In this document: positions 9,096-18,090 of the stretch, piece by piece | Layout of the letters: each line of letters begins with the position of its first letter | Position numbering within the stretch: the first letter of the stretch is position 1 | Source: Dyella kyungheensis | Lineage (GTDB): Bacteria > Pseudomonadota > Gammaproteobacteria > Xanthomonadales > Rhodanobacteraceae | Assembly: GCF_016905005.1 (NCBI RefSeq) | Contig: NZ_JADIKC010000003.1 | Coordinates: 1,065,630-1,129,629 of the forward strand | Length of the DNA: 64,000 nt | Direction of reading: 5' to 3' | Position numbers and translations under genes: made by a program | The notes under the pieces: generated by a model | The model's input: the letters and a program-made list of their open reading frames with translations, nothing else | What the model was told of the DNA's origin: nothing | Databases searched by the model: none

Positions 9096-9137
9096 TTATG
9101 TGAAGACCGGCTCGACGGTCTTCGGGGAGAGCAAGGC

Positions 9138-11555
9138 ATGGGGCAGGGCTTGTCGGTAAGGCAGGGGCTGGGGCGCGCTTGGGTGGCGGTGCTGGCATGC
9201 GGTGTTTCGATGGCGGTGGCGACGCCGTTGCTGGCGCAGGGTGCGAACGCGCCGGCCAGCGAGGTCAATCCCTTGATCGGCAGCCGCCATGGCGGCAACA
9301 GCTATCCCGGTGCGGTGCTCCCGTTCGGCATGCTGCAGTGGAGCCCCGAGAACACGCGTGGCAAGCACACCCGCACGGCCTCGCCCAGCGGTTACCTGTA
9401 TGACGCTACCCGCATCCGCGGCTTTGCGCTGACCCATATCTCCGGCGCCGGCTGCGCGGGCGCGAGTGGCGATGTGCCGTTCATGCCGGTGACCATGGCG
9501 GTGAAGAATTCGCCTTCGGCCGATCTCACCGACGGCACCTACGCCAGCGACTTCTCGCACGCCAACGAACAGGCCACGGCCGGCGCGTATCGCGTGCGTC
9601 TTGCCAATGGCGTGCAGGTGGATCTGGCGGCGGCGACGCGCAGCGGCGTCGGCCGCTTCACGTTCCCCGCGGGACAGCCGGCCAATCTGCTGATTCGCGC
9701 GTCCGATTCCGAAGTGGGCAGCAGCGATGCGAACGTCAGCATCGATCGCGCCACCCATACGGTCAGCGGCTCGGTGACCAGCGGCAATTTCTGCGGCTAC
9801 CTGGCCAAGGCCGATCAGCGCAGCTACTACACGCTGTATTTCGTGGCGCAGTTCGACCAGCCGTTTGCTTCCACGGGCGCCTGGCAGGACGGCAACGTGC
9901 AAGCGGACAAGACGTCCGCCAAGGGCGGCACCGGTTACGACGCGAAGGGCTTCCCCACGCCGGGCAAGGGCTCGGGCGTGTGGCTGGGCTTCGATCCGGC
10001 CAAGGGTGCGGTGCAGGTGCGCGTGGGCATTTCCTACGTGAGCCTCGACAACGCCAAGGCCAACCTCGCGGCGGAAATTCCGGCGCAGAACACCGTCGAA
10101 CAAGTGAGCGCGAAGGCAAGCGCCGCCTGGAACGAGGCGCTGGGCAAGATCGCCGTCACCGGCGGCAGCGCCGATCAGCGCACCACGTTCTACACGGCGC
10201 TCTATCACTCGCTGCTGCACCCGAACGTGTTCAGCGACGTCAACGGCGAGTACCGCGGCTTCGACCAGCAGGTGCATCGCGTCGAAGGCAAGCAGCGCGT
10301 GCAGTACGCAAACTTCTCCGGCTGGGACATCTATCGCTCGCAGTTGCAGCTGCTCACCTGGCTGTATCCGGACGTGGGCAGCGACATCGCCCAGTCGCTG
10401 TTCAACCAGGCCAAGCAGAACAACGGCGAATGGGATCGCTGGACGCACAACAACGGCGGCACCCATGTGATGAGCGGCGATCCGGCCGGCCCGGCGCTGG
10501 CGGCGATCGATGCGTTCGGCGGTCACGATTTCGATCTGCATGGCGCCTACGCCTCGCTGGTGAAGGCGGCCACCGAAGTCACCGCGCATGATCTTTCCGA
10601 CGACGGCTGCAACGTGGAATGCGTGGGCCAGCGCCCGTCCCTCGACCAGTGGCTCAAGCAGCACTACATCGCCACACAATCGCACTCGTGGGCAGGCGCG
10701 GCGGAAACGCTGGAAGACGTCACCGCCGATTTCGCACTGGCACAGCTGGCCGCACGCGTGGGCGATCACGCGGGCGAGCAGCAGTTCCTGACCCGCGCCG
10801 GCTACTGGCGCAACGTGTTCAATCCCAAGGCCACGCCGGAAGGCGGCTACATCCAGAACCGCAACCTCGACGGCAGCTGGCCCGCGTTCAAGCCCGATGC
10901 CGACGATGGCTTCGTGGAAGGCAGCGCCGCGGTCTATCTGTGGATGGTGCCGTTCGATGTGCGCGGCCTGTTCGAACAGATGGGCGGCATCGCCAAGGCC
11001 ACCACGCGACTGGACAAGTTCTTCCACGACGACAAGGGGCAGTGGGCGCTCACCGAAGCCGGCCCGATGCATGCCGAGCTCAACAACGAACCGTCGGTGG
11101 GCACGCCGTGGCTGTATGCCTTCGTCGGCCAGCCGTCCAAGACGCAGGAAGCCGTGCGCATCGTGGTCAACACGCTGTGGAAAAACACGCCCGAAGGCAT
11201 CCCCGGCAACGACGACCTGGGCGAGATGTCCTCGTGGTACGTGTGGTCGGCGCTGGGCATGTATCCGGCCATTCCGGGACGTGGCGAGCTGATCCTCGGC
11301 AGCCCGTTGTTTACCCATGCGGTGATTCATCGCACACAAGGCGACGTGGTGATTGCCGCACCATCGGCATCGGCACAGACGCCGTTCGTGCAGTCGCTTA
11401 CGGTGAACGGCAAACCGCATGACAGCCCGTGGCTGCCGGCGAGCTTTGCCGAACACGGTGGCCAGTTGCAGTTCACGCTGGGCGCGCAAGCCAACAAGGC
11501 CTGGGGCAGCGATATCGCCAAGGCGCCGCCGTCGTTCTCGCCGCCGAAGTCCTAA
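9138..11555 (+). CDS. GH92 alpha-mannosidase (first copy)
   Basis: About 805 residues with a signal peptide (hydrophobic run ending in PLLAQG), so periplasmic or secreted. GH92 enzymes are calcium-dependent exo-alpha-mannosidases that trim N-glycans and yeast mannan. Family hallmarks: NPLIGSRHGGNSYPGAVLPF near the N-terminus, the HISGAGCAGASGDVPFMP loop, YHSLLHPNVFSD, and GNDDLGEMSSWYVWSALGMY near residue 690. The start chosen is the ATG at 9138 that leads straight into the signal peptide; the frame is open further upstream. It is followed after 57 bp by a second GH92 gene and then a TonB-dependent receptor, forming a glycan-utilisation operon. Confidence 0.92.
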   Translation: MGQGLSVRQGLGRAWVAVLACGVSMAVATPLLAQGANAPASEVNPLIGSRHGGNSYPGAVLPFGMLQWSPENTRGKHTRTASPSGYLYDATRIRGFALTHISGAGCAGASGDVPFMPVTMAVKNSPSADLTDGTYASDFSHANEQATAGAYRVRLANGVQVDLAAATRSGVGRFTFPAGQPANLLIRASDSEVGSSDANVSIDRATHTVSGSVTSGNFCGYLAKADQRSYYTLYFVAQFDQPFASTGAWQDGNVQADKTSAKGGTGYDAKGFPTPGKGSGVWLGFDPAKGAVQVRVGISYVSLDNAKANLAAEIPAQNTVEQVSAKASAAWNEALGKIAVTGGSADQRTTFYTALYHSLLHPNVFSDVNGEYRGFDQQVHRVEGKQRVQYANFSGWDIYRSQLQLLTWLYPDVGSDIAQSLFNQAKQNNGEWDRWTHNNGGTHVMSGDPAGPALAAIDAFGGHDFDLHGAYASLVKAATEVTAHDLSDDGCNVECVGQRPSLDQWLKQHYIATQSHSWAGAAETLEDVTADFALAQLAARVGDHAGEQQFLTRAGYWRNVFNPKATPEGGYIQNRNLDGSWPAFKPDADDGFVEGSAAVYLWMVPFDVRGLFEQMGGIAKATTRLDKFFHDDKGQWALTEAGPMHAELNNEPSVGTPWLYAFVGQPSKTQEAVRIVVNTLWKNTPEGIPGNDDLGEMSSWYVWSALGMYPAIPGRGELILGSPLFTHAVIHRTQGDVVIAAPSASAQTPFVQSLTVNGKPHDSPWLPASFAEHGGQLQFTLGAQANKAWGSDIAKAPPSFSPPKS

Positions 11556-11612
11556 GCGGCAACGAGCGACAATCGGTCACACTTGGGCGAGCTAACGATG
11601 CGGAGCGTACGA

Positions 11613-14600
11613 ATGAAGCAGCAGTCGTCAATCCATGGCCATGCGACGCGCAACCTGCGTCGACGCCTGATGTGCCTCTCGGTCGCACTGAGTCTTGCGG
11701 CGGTCGCGCATGCAGCGACCACGCCCGCCCAAGGTTTTTTCACCTCGTTTGAAACGGGCGATGCCCAACCCCTATCGGCCAGCGTCAAAGGCTGGCGCAC
11801 GAGTGTGGTGTCCGGCCCCGGCAAGGAGGAATCCCTCACCTCCAAGCCGGGTGTCGGTTTTACCGGCACCCGCAGCCTGCGCTATGACGCCGATGCGGTG
11901 AGCGATGCGCAGGCGCGCCGCACCGTGTTGTATCGCACCAAGCAGCCGGTGACGGCGGCATCGCATCTCTCCTACGTGCTGCTTCCGGCGGATGCTTCCG
12001 GGGACGCGCGCGGCTTCGCGCAATTCGTGGCGGTCGACCTGGTGTTCACGGACGGCACGCGGCTCTCTTCGCTCGATGCGTTCGATCAGCACCATGTGCG
12101 CGCCACGGCGCAGGCACAGGGCGGTGCCCGCGTGCTGCACGACAACCAGTGGAACGCCATCGACATCGACGTGGGCGCGGTGGCTGCAGGCAAGACGCTG
12201 GCAGCCATCGAGCTGGTCGAGAACGCACCCAAGGGCACCGAGGCGTTCCGCGGCTATCTCGATGACCTGCGCTTTGCCGATGCGCCGGTGGCGGCGGAGG
12301 CTTCGCCGAACCAGTACGTCGATACGCGTCGCGGCAGCAACGCCAACGCGCACTTCTCGCGCGGCAACAATTTCCCCGCCGTGGCGATGCCGCACGGTTT
12401 CAATTTCTGGACGCCGACCACCCAGGCCGGTTCCGACTGGATCTACCAGTACCAGGATCGCAACGGACCGGATAACCATCCGCGCATCCAGGCGTTCGCG
12501 CTGAGCCACGAGCCCAGCCCGTGGATGGGCGACCGGCAGACCTTCCAGGTGATGCCGGCCGCCGTGGCCAGCGGTGCGCCACCGCTCGACCGCGATGCAC
12601 GCTCGCTGGGCTTTACCCACGATCACGAAACGGCGCGTGCGGACCTCTATCAGGTGACGTTCGACAACGGCATGAGTACGGCGATCACGCCCACCAGTCA
12701 CGCCGCCATGATGCGCTTCGGCTTCAAGGGCGACCGCTCGCAGCTGGTGTTCGACAACCGCAACGACAAGGGCGGTATCGAACTCGATCCGCAGCACAAC
12801 AGCATCAGCGGTTATTCCGATGTGGCCAGTCACTTGTCCACCGGCGCAACGCGCTTGTTCTTCTTCGCCACGTTCGATCAACCCGTGACCGAGAGCGGTC
12901 GCCTGAGCGGGCAGGGTCGCGATCATGTCGCGGCCTGGTTCGGCTTCGACACGCATACCGAAAAGACCGTGACGATGCGCATCGCCACCTCGCTGATCAG
13001 CGTGGAGCAGGCCAAGCGCAATCTGTCGCAGGAGATCGCCGCCGACGACACCTTCGACAGCGTGCAGGCGCGCGCCGCCAGTCGCTGGAACGAGATGCTT
13101 GGCCGCATCGAGATTCCCGGTGCCAGCGCGGGCGACAAGGTGACGCTGTATTCCAACCTTTATCGCCTGTTCCTGTATCCGAACGAAGCCTACGAAAACG
13201 TCGGCACCACGCAGCAGCCCGATTATCGCTATGCGAGCCCGTTCTCGGCGGCCACCGGCAGCAACACGCCGACGCAGACCGGCGCGCGCATCGTGGCCGG
13301 CAAGCCGTACGTCAACAACGGCCTGTGGGATACCTACCGCACGGCGTGGCCGGCGTATGCCTTGCTGACGCCCAAGCAGGCCGGCGAGATGATCGACGGC
13401 TTCGTGCAGCAGTATCGCGACGGTGGCTGGATCGCCCGCTGGTCGTCGCCGGGCTATGCCGACCTGATGGTGGGCACCAGCGCCGACGTCGCCTTCGCCG
13501 ATGCCTGGAACAAGGGCATCCACAACTTCGACGTGCACTCGTTCTATCAGGCTGCATTGAAGGATGCGACGGTGGTCAGCGAGATTCCCGGCGCCGGTCG
13601 CAAGGGCATCGAGCGCTCGGTGTTCAAGGGTTATATCGACAACAGCACCGACGAAGGGCTGTCGTGGTCGATGGCCGGTTACCTCAACGACTTCGGCATC
13701 GGCGAACTGGCGCAGACGCTGGCCGCCGGGCATGAAGCGAACGATCCGTATGCTTCGCACTATGCCGACGACGCGCGCTACTTCCACAGCCGCTCGTTGA
13801 ACTTCGTGAACCTGTTCGACAAGGCGGTCGGCTTCTTCGTGGGCCGCAAGCCGGACGGTTCGTGGCGCATCGATGCCGGGCATTTCGATCCGAAGGCCTG
13901 GGGCGGCGACTACACCGAAACCAACGCCTGGAACATGACCTTCGACGGCGTGCAGGACGGGCAGGGGCTGGCCAATCTCTATGGCGGCCTCGACGGTCTG
14001 GCCAAGAAGCTCGACGCGTTCTTCGATGCCGGCACCGATTTCAACGTGGGCGAGTATGGCGGCATCATCCACGAGATGCTCGAAGCGCGCGATGTGCGTA
14101 TGGGCCAGTACGGCCACAGCAACCAGCCGTCGCACCACATCCTTTACATGTACGACCTGGTCGGCCAGCCGTGGAAGACGCAGGACAAGGTGCGCGATGC
14201 GGTGTCGCGCCTGTATGTGGGCAGCGAGATCGGCCAGGGCTATCCCGGCGACGAGGACAACGGCGAGATGTCCGGGTGGTGGGTGTTCAGTGCGGCCGGT
14301 TTCTATCCGCTGCGCATGGGCACGCCGACGTATGCCATCGGCGCACCGTATTTCCCGCACATGATCATTCACCTGGACAACGGCAAGACCATCGACATCC
14401 GTGCGCCGCAGGTGAGCGACACGAACCGTTACATCCAGAGCGTGACGCTCAACGGCAAGCCGTATGACCGCAGCTGGCTGGCGCATACGGATCTGGCCAA
14501 CGGCGCGGTGCTCGACTTCAGCATGGGTGCCGCTCCCTCCAAGTGGGGCAGCGCCGCTGATGCGCGACTGCCGTCGCAGACCACGGGCAGCGGCGCGCCG

Positions 14601-15002
14601 GCGCCGCTGGTCGATCTGGCGGACAGCCAGGGCGCGCACGTGGTGGTGGCGGGCGACGATGCCGCGGCGCATGCGCTGAGCGACAACACCTCCGACACCG
14701 AGGCGACGTTCAAGGGCACCGTGCAGCTGGATCTCGCGCAGCCGCAACAGGTCAGCATGTACACGCTGACCTCGTCGGCGAAGCCGGGTCACGATCCGAA
14801 ACGCTGGACGTTCGAGGGGTCGAGCGACGGTGTGCATTGGGTGAGTCTGGATGAGCGCCGCGATGAGGCATTTCCATGGCGGCGCCAGACGCGCGCCTTT
14901 GGCGTGGCGCATCCGGGGAATTACACGCATTACCGTTGGCGAGGGGCGCAAGGGGTGGCGTTGTCTGAAGTGGAGTGGCTGGGTTTAGCGCCCACGCCTT
15001 GA
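11613..15002 (+). CDS. GH92 alpha-mannosidase with C-terminal carbohydrate-binding-like domain (second copy)
   Basis: About 1129 residues with a signal peptide (LSVALSLAAVAHA). An N-terminal beta-sandwich-like module (residues ~25-215) precedes the GH92 catalytic part, which begins at NQYVDTRRGSNANAHFSRGN and includes DEDNGEMSGWWVFSAAGFYP. The last ~130 residues resemble an F5/8 type C (discoidin-like) sugar-binding domain (RWTFEGSSDGVHWVSLDER). The ATG at 11613 has GGAG seven bases upstream; an ATG at 11598 is possible. The extra modules and the weak overall identity to the first copy suggest a different linkage or polymer specificity. A short stem (15030-15048) lies between it and the receptor gene. 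Confidence 0.9.
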   Translation: MKQQSSIHGHATRNLRRRLMCLSVALSLAAVAHAATTPAQGFFTSFETGDAQPLSASVKGWRTSVVSGPGKEESLTSKPGVGFTGTRSLRYDADAVSDAQARRTVLYRTKQPVTAASHLSYVLLPADASGDARGFAQFVAVDLVFTDGTRLSSLDAFDQHHVRATAQAQGGARVLHDNQWNAIDIDVGAVAAGKTLAAIELVENAPKGTEAFRGYLDDLRFADAPVAAEASPNQYVDTRRGSNANAHFSRGNNFPAVAMPHGFNFWTPTTQAGSDWIYQYQDRNGPDNHPRIQAFALSHEPSPWMGDRQTFQVMPAAVASGAPPLDRDARSLGFTHDHETARADLYQVTFDNGMSTAITPTSHAAMMRFGFKGDRSQLVFDNRNDKGGIELDPQHNSISGYSDVASHLSTGATRLFFFATFDQPVTESGRLSGQGRDHVAAWFGFDTHTEKTVTMRIATSLISVEQAKRNLSQEIAADDTFDSVQARAASRWNEMLGRIEIPGASAGDKVTLYSNLYRLFLYPNEAYENVGTTQQPDYRYASPFSAATGSNTPTQTGARIVAGKPYVNNGLWDTYRTAWPAYALLTPKQAGEMIDGFVQQYRDGGWIARWSSPGYADLMVGTSADVAFADAWNKGIHNFDVHSFYQAALKDATVVSEIPGAGRKGIERSVFKGYIDNSTDEGLSWSMAGYLNDFGIGELAQTLAAGHEANDPYASHYADDARYFHSRSLNFVNLFDKAVGFFVGRKPDGSWRIDAGHFDPKAWGGDYTETNAWNMTFDGVQDGQGLANLYGGLDGLAKKLDAFFDAGTDFNVGEYGGIIHEMLEARDVRMGQYGHSNQPSHHILYMYDLVGQPWKTQDKVRDAVSRLYVGSEIGQGYPGDEDNGEMSGWWVFSAAGFYPLRMGTPTYAIGAPYFPHMIIHLDNGKTIDIRAPQVSDTNRYIQSVTLNGKPYDRSWLAHTDLANGAVLDFSMGAAPSKWGSAADARLPSQTTGSGAPAPLVDLADSQGAHVVVAGDDAAAHALSDNTSDTEATFKGTVQLDLAQPQQVSMYTLTSSAKPGHDPKRWTFEGSSDGVHWVSLDERRDEAFPWRRQTRAFGVAHPGNYTHYRWRGAQGVALSEVEWLGLAPTP

Positions 15003-15029
15003 GTTGATTCGTAGGGAAACAGTAGGGCT

Positions 15030-15048
15030 GCAGAAGCTTGGCTTCTGC
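15030..15048 (+). other. Intercistronic hairpin
   Basis: GCAGAAGC (15030-15037) and GCTTCTGC (15041-15048) form an 8-bp stem with a 3-nt loop between the second mannosidase and the TonB receptor. There is no U-tract, so it may tune relative expression rather than terminate. Confidence 0.5.
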
Positions 15049-15167
15049 GGCATGGGGGAGTTTTGCGTCTTCGTTTTACCGCCGGCTGTCGACGGGCGGC
15101 GAAGAAGCGTCATGGCACGTCCGCCGCAAGGCGGCGATTGAGCACATTCCGGGGAGAACCGTTGTTC

Positions 15168-17993
15168 ATGAAAACCACTGTTGCAAGTGCATTTGCAGTA
15201 AGCCTGTTGGCCCTGTCGATTGGACAGGCGTTGGCAGGTGAGATCGACGTCGCATCGCCCGCGCCGCCGGCGCCCGCCGTAGCGGCGCAGGACAACAGCA
15301 CGCCGCCGGCGGACGCCGCCACGGATGAGAAAACCGCCAAGGCCAAAAAGCTCCAGGCGGTCACCGTGACCGGCTCGCTGATTCCGCGCGCGCAGATCGA
15401 AGGACCGTCGCCCGTCACCACCATCACTTCCAAGGACATCGACCAGCAGGGCTTCACCGATACGTTCGATGCACTGCGTTCGCTGCCGATTGCCAACGGT
15501 TCCGTGCAGGACCCGCAATTCACCGGCGGCTACACGCCCGGCGCCAAGACGGTCAGCCTGTTCGGCCTCAATCCCAGCTTCACGCTCACCCTGCTCAACG
15601 GCCGTCCGATGGCGAGCTATCCGCTCGCGTACAACGGCAACAACAACATCACCGACATCGCCAATATTCCGGTGGGCCTGATCGACCATATCGACGTGCT
15701 GACCGGCGGCCAGTCGTCGATCTACGGTTCGGCGGCCATCGCGGGCGTGGTCAACATCGTGATGAAGGATCACATCGACGGCACGCACGTCGCCTTCCGC
15801 TACGGCGACTACAGCGACGGCGGCGGCGCCAGCAAGCGCCTGCAGTTGAGTTCGGGCCACCAGTGGGGCGATTTCGAACTGAGCGGCGGCCTGCAGTTGT
15901 CGCAGGAGAATCCGATCTGGGCGTACCAGCGCAGCTATATCGATTCCTACAACGACGATCCGACCGGCAAGCCCGGCGTGCCGTCGCGTACCTTCCTGCG
16001 CCTGGCCGAAGGCGACAATCCGCACTACATCGATCCGGGCGCGGCCACCTGCGCGCCGCTGAGTTACCTGTATAACGGCACCACCGCGTACAGCTACCGC
16101 GCCGGCTCCGGCCTGGGCTACTACTGCGGCAGTCCGAACAACGTGAGCTATGCCACGCTGGCCAACAAGAGCACCGATGCGAACGGCTCGTTGTTTGCGC
16201 GCTATCACCTCAACGACAGCGCCGAGTTGTATGCGGACATGCTGTACAGCTTCAGCAACCCGACCTACAACGGCGGCAGCCCGTTCTGGAACAAGACCTT
16301 CTACGACCAGACCAGCGGCCAGTACGAGGAATGGCAGCGTATCTACGCGCCTGAAGAAGTGGGCTCGGACGCGCAGGACCAGCACGTGTTCACCCGCACC
16401 TACAACGTGAGCCTCGGCGTGCGCGGCAGCATCGGCAATTCGAGCTGGAACTACGACGGTTACTACAACCGTTCGCAGTCCAATGTGACGCGCAAGTCCA
16501 CCGACTTCCTCGCCGCCAACGGCATCGACGACTACTACCTCGGGCCGCAGCTGGGTACCTCGGAAGGTTATCCTGTTTTTGCGCCGAATTTAGATCGATT
16601 GTATCAACCGCTGACGCGTGCCGAGTACGATCAGTTCACCGCGCCCAACATCTCCCACTCGATGGCCTGGACGCAGAACGAGACGCTCACCGCCAACACC
16701 ACCTCGCTGTTCTCGCTGCCCGCGGGCGACGTGGGCTTCGCCGCCATCGTGCAGAACAGCAACGAGCGTTTCGACAACAGCTCGGCCAGTCCGGCGGCCG
16801 CCGAAGGCTACTATCGCGGCGTGACCGGCAGCACCACCGCATCGGGCAAGCGCAGCCAGTACGCGTTCGGCGGCGAGATGCGCATTCCGCTGCTGGAATC
16901 GCTGGTCGCCAACGTGTCCTCGCGCTACGACAAATACAGCTACGCGGGCACGGGCAACGGCAAGGCCACCTATAAGCTCGGCCTGGAATACCGCCCGATC
17001 GACACGCTGCTGTTGCGCGGCAGCTACGCCACCGCCTTCCGCGCGCCCGACATGTTCTATCTGTTCTCCTCGCGCAGCAGCGGCTATTCGCAGTCGACCG
17101 ATTACTACAAGTGTCGCCAGGAGGGTTACAACTCGCAGAACTACGGCGACTGCGCGCAGTCGGGCACGTCGATGCTCGGCGTTTCTTCGGGCAACACCAA
17201 CCTGAAGGACATCACGGCCAAGTCGTTCACCTATGGCTTTGTGTGGTCGACCGCGGACAACAACCTCAGCTGGTCGGTGGATTACAACGCCATTCGTATC
17301 TCCAACGAAGTGGTGACCTTGAGCAGCGACGAGATCCTGCAGCAGGAGGCCAACTGCCGCCTGGGCACGTCCGAGAACGGCCAGACTTCGTTCGATATCA
17401 ACTCGCCGACCTGCCGCGAAGTGCTGGGTGAAGTGAAGCGCCTGCCGTCCACCGATCCGGTGAATCCGGGTGGCATATCGGAAGTGGATACCTATCCGAT
17501 CAACGTGGCCACGGAATACCAGACCGGCATCCAGTCCAGCTTGAACTATCACTTCAAGACGTCCTCGTTCGGCAGCTTCCTGTTCAGCCTGGACTACTAC
17601 GACGAGCTCAAGCACACCTATCAGGAAAAGGCCGGCGATCCGGTGACCAACTACCTGTGCTGCGCCAACTCCGACGAGTTCAAGAGCAGGGTCAGCGGCA
17701 CCGCCACCTGGAACATCGGCAAGTGGAGCAGCACGCTGTACGGCATCCGCAACGGCCGTTCCTGGAACTCCATCGGCACCGAGAAGGACATCGGCCCGTG
17801 GATCACCTTCAACGGCAGCGTGAACTACAAGGTCCTGCCGAGGACGACGGTCTCGCTGGTGGTCAACAACATCGCCAACAAGCGCCCGCCCACCGACACG
17901 ACCAACGGCAATTGGCCGTACTACGACGTGACCCTGTACAACGCGCTGGGTCGCTCGGTGTATCTCGAAGTGGGGTATGACTTCGGCAAGTGA
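15168..17993 (+). CDS. TonB-dependent outer-membrane receptor
   Basis: About 941 residues. After a signal peptide (MKTTVASAFAVSLLALSIGQ...) and a Pro/Ala-rich stretch comes the plug domain (QAVTVTGSLIPRAQIEGPSP onward, to about residue 190), then a 22-strand barrel ending in an aromatic-rich strand (VYLEVGYDFGK). It should use TonB energy to import an oligosaccharide released or trimmed by the two neighbouring mannosidases. The ATG at 15168 has GGGGAGAA upstream; the frame extends upstream without a signal sequence. A short A+T-rich patch with rare codons (about 16570-16612) stands out from an otherwise G/C-ending gene and contains a 13-mer also found, inverted, in the promoter of the operon. 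Confidence 0.93.
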   Translation: MKTTVASAFAVSLLALSIGQALAGEIDVASPAPPAPAVAAQDNSTPPADAATDEKTAKAKKLQAVTVTGSLIPRAQIEGPSPVTTITSKDIDQQGFTDTFDALRSLPIANGSVQDPQFTGGYTPGAKTVSLFGLNPSFTLTLLNGRPMASYPLAYNGNNNITDIANIPVGLIDHIDVLTGGQSSIYGSAAIAGVVNIVMKDHIDGTHVAFRYGDYSDGGGASKRLQLSSGHQWGDFELSGGLQLSQENPIWAYQRSYIDSYNDDPTGKPGVPSRTFLRLAEGDNPHYIDPGAATCAPLSYLYNGTTAYSYRAGSGLGYYCGSPNNVSYATLANKSTDANGSLFARYHLNDSAELYADMLYSFSNPTYNGGSPFWNKTFYDQTSGQYEEWQRIYAPEEVGSDAQDQHVFTRTYNVSLGVRGSIGNSSWNYDGYYNRSQSNVTRKSTDFLAANGIDDYYLGPQLGTSEGYPVFAPNLDRLYQPLTRAEYDQFTAPNISHSMAWTQNETLTANTTSLFSLPAGDVGFAAIVQNSNERFDNSSASPAAAEGYYRGVTGSTTASGKRSQYAFGGEMRIPLLESLVANVSSRYDKYSYAGTGNGKATYKLGLEYRPIDTLLLRGSYATAFRAPDMFYLFSSRSSGYSQSTDYYKCRQEGYNSQNYGDCAQSGTSMLGVSSGNTNLKDITAKSFTYGFVWSTADNNLSWSVDYNAIRISNEVVTLSSDEILQQEANCRLGTSENGQTSFDINSPTCREVLGEVKRLPSTDPVNPGGISEVDTYPINVATEYQTGIQSSLNYHFKTSSFGSFLFSLDYYDELKHTYQEKAGDPVTNYLCCANSDEFKSRVSGTATWNIGKWSSTLYGIRNGRSWNSIGTEKDIGPWITFNGSVNYKVLPRTTVSLVVNNIANKRPPTDTTNGNWPYYDVTLYNALGRSVYLEVGYDFGK

Positions 17994-18002
17994 TGAAGGG
18001 GG

Positions 18003-18039
18003 CACGGTGCGAAGGGATGATTCGCACCGTGTTTTTTTT
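18003..18039 (+). terminator. Rho-independent terminator after the TonB receptor
   Basis: An 11-bp perfect stem (CACGGTGCGAA at 18003-18013, TTCGCACCGTG at 18021-18031), 7-nt loop and eight T residues. This is a canonical intrinsic terminator and marks the end of the mannan-use operon. Confidence 0.93.
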
Positions 18040-18090
18040 GACCGTCATCGCGGCGCTAGTTAAAGGTGAACGCAGTGCCCGCACGCTTTC

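Noticed and set aside
9096-14951. Very long minus-strand frames opposite the two mannosidases
   Set aside because: The same antisense effect; the plus-strand genes have complete family motifs and signal peptides.
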